A DNA stretch of 64,000 nucleotides. It comes from Flammeovirga sp. OC4 (GTDB lineage Bacteria; Bacteroidota; Bacteroidia; Cytophagales; Flammeovirgaceae). The notes under the pieces are model-generated. The model searched no databases. It saw nothing but the letters and a program-made list of their open reading frames with translations, and was not told where the DNA came from. Each line of letters opens with the position of its first letter. Position 1 is the stretch's first letter. The stretch is from the NCBI RefSeq assembly GCF_000812565.1, contig NZ_JTAM01000003.1:186001-250000 (forward strand). The letters are read 5' to 3'. Shown one piece after another: positions 63,274-64,000 of this stretch. A program made the position numbers and the translations under genes.

Positions 63274-64000
63274 ATGCCAAAAAATAATCATCTTAAAGAC
63301 TCCCCCCTTTTAATTGAAGGAGCTTGGGAAGTGTGTAACCAAGTAGGTGGGATCTATACAGTAATCAAGTCAAAAATATTAAACGTTCTCTCTTCTTTTG
63401 GAGATGATAACTATTGTTTGATAGGTCCTTATGTCAATAGCAATGTATCTGCGATTTTTGAACCAATTTCTGATGAGGGCAATGACTTAGTTTCTAGAAC
63501 CGTACGTTCACTAAGAGCTCGTGGATATGAAGTAAATTATGGAAGATGGTTAGTTTCGGGACGCCCAAGAGTGGTACTTTTTAATCCCTACAATGAAGCT
63601 TGGAAACTTACTGACATAAAAAAATCAAATTGGGAAAGCCATAATATCCCTTCTTTTGACGGAGATGATCTCTTCGATCAAACAATCATGTTGGCAAGCC
63701 AAATTACTGACTTCTTCCAAGAACTACATGATCAAAACCAGCATCAACAAAAGGTGATTGCACACATGCACGAATGGATGGCAGGTATTCCGATTCCAGA
63801 AATCAGAAGAAGAAACTTAGACATCAAATGTGTATTTACCACTCACGCTACTTTACTTGGTAGATACTTAGCAATGAACGACCCTGGATTCTATGACAAC
63901 TTAGAAAAAGGGATCTACGACTGGGAGAAAGAAGCTACTCACTTCAATATTCTTCCTCAAGTTGCCATTGAAAGGGCTGCTGCACATGGTGCACACACTT
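63274..64000 (+). CDS. Glycogen synthase, GT3 (eukaryotic-type), 5' part
   Basis: The first 242 codons of a gene cut by the window end. It starts with the hallmark of GT3 glycogen synthases, LLIEGAWEVCNQVGGIYTVIKSK, followed by CLIGPY, AHMHEWMAGIPIPEIRR, VFTTHATLLGRYLA and the PQVAIERAAAHGAHT region. GT3 enzymes use UDP-glucose and are typical of fungi and animals but also of Bacteroidota; they differ from bacterial GlgA (GT5, ADP-glucose). It makes alpha-1,4-glucan. A perfect -7 box lies upstream. Confidence 0.92.
   Translation, partial: MPKNNHLKDSPLLIEGAWEVCNQVGGIYTVIKSKILNVLSSFGDDNYCLIGPYVNSNVSAIFEPISDEGNDLVSRTVRSLRARGYEVNYGRWLVSGRPRVVLFNPYNEAWKLTDIKKSNWESHNIPSFDGDDLFDQTIMLASQITDFFQELHDQNQHQQKVIAHMHEWMAGIPIPEIRRRNLDIKCVFTTHATLLGRYLAMNDPGFYDNLEKGIYDWEKEATHFNILPQVAIERAAAHGAHT

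Noticed and set aside
1-64000. CRISPR arrays, tRNA or rRNA genes, prophage or conjugation genes.
   Set aside because: No repeat-spacer pattern, cloverleaf, rRNA segment or phage/conjugation protein was seen by eye. A tRNAscan and a CRISPR finder run would settle this.

Overview
The window is AT-rich DNA from a member of the Bacteroidota, most likely a marine Cytophagales close to Flammeovirga; the genus is a guess from gene content. Supporting signs are promoter boxes of the Bacteroidota type (TAnnTTTG), weak or absent Shine-Dalgarno sequences, lipoproteins with acidic residues after the lipidated cysteine, families such as DUF5723, a LytTR/TPR-kinase pair, and a eukaryotic-type glycogen synthase. 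I see no rRNA, tRNA, CRISPR array or complete known insertion sequence.

Region by region. 1-4.3 kb: a secreted protein and a LytTR two-component pair. 4.5-13.3 kb: an unusual locus with two giant paralogous cytosolic proteins (1383 and 1275 aa) that share a C-terminal DUF3859-like domain. A small unknown gene and a cruciform-forming repeat lie between them. 13.4-17 kb: an Rpn-type PD-(D/E)XK nuclease, acetyl-CoA synthetase, and a small InsA-like zinc-ribbon/HTH gene bracketed by a 15-bp inverted repeat. 17.4-20.4 kb: a lipoprotein and a DUF5723 outer-membrane protein, overlapping. 20.6-23.3 kb: HlyD-type adaptor and TolC-type channel. 23.3-26.9 kb: a compact regulon, described below. 26.9-29 kb: a DUF1624 acyltransferase-like membrane protein and a second Rpn nuclease. 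29.4-35.3 kb: a MacB-type ABC exporter operon followed by a sigma-54-dependent response regulator and its kinase. 35.5-43.3 kb: small response-regulator and kinase genes, a nucleoside transporter, a lipoprotein subclass B1 metallo-beta-lactamase and a pseudogene. 43.3-54.4 kb: housekeeping genes (class V aminotransferase, GT9 glycosyltransferase, DUF3137, rbfA, GT-C-like membrane protein, DUF1338 dioxygenase, UbiA prenyltransferase, polA). 54.7-64 kb: an apparent pseudo-methyltransferase, a HIRAN protein, a DUF1684 protein, an EamA transporter, an orphan sensory module, a coiled-coil/SPOR-like protein, a YbjN-PspA operon and the start of a GT3 glycogen synthase.

The most interesting observation is the 23.3-26.9 kb regulon. 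Three separate promoters carry GTTAC/GTAAC boxes. In all three the third box ends exactly 23 nt before a -7-like octamer. They drive a small membrane protein, a 58-aa lipoprotein that is easy to overlook, and a secreted C45-family N-terminal-nucleophile hydrolase. The third site also abuts the start codon of a divergent regulator gene with a predicted winged-helix N-terminal domain, the obvious candidate to bind these boxes. This regulon sits between the HlyD/TolC pair and the ABC transporter genes, which look like parts of one efflux machine.

Other candidates for undescribed biology are the giant DUF3859 pair (the first with an immunity-protein-like tail) and the 824-aa protein that looks like a type ISP DNA methyltransferase with motifs I and IV lost.
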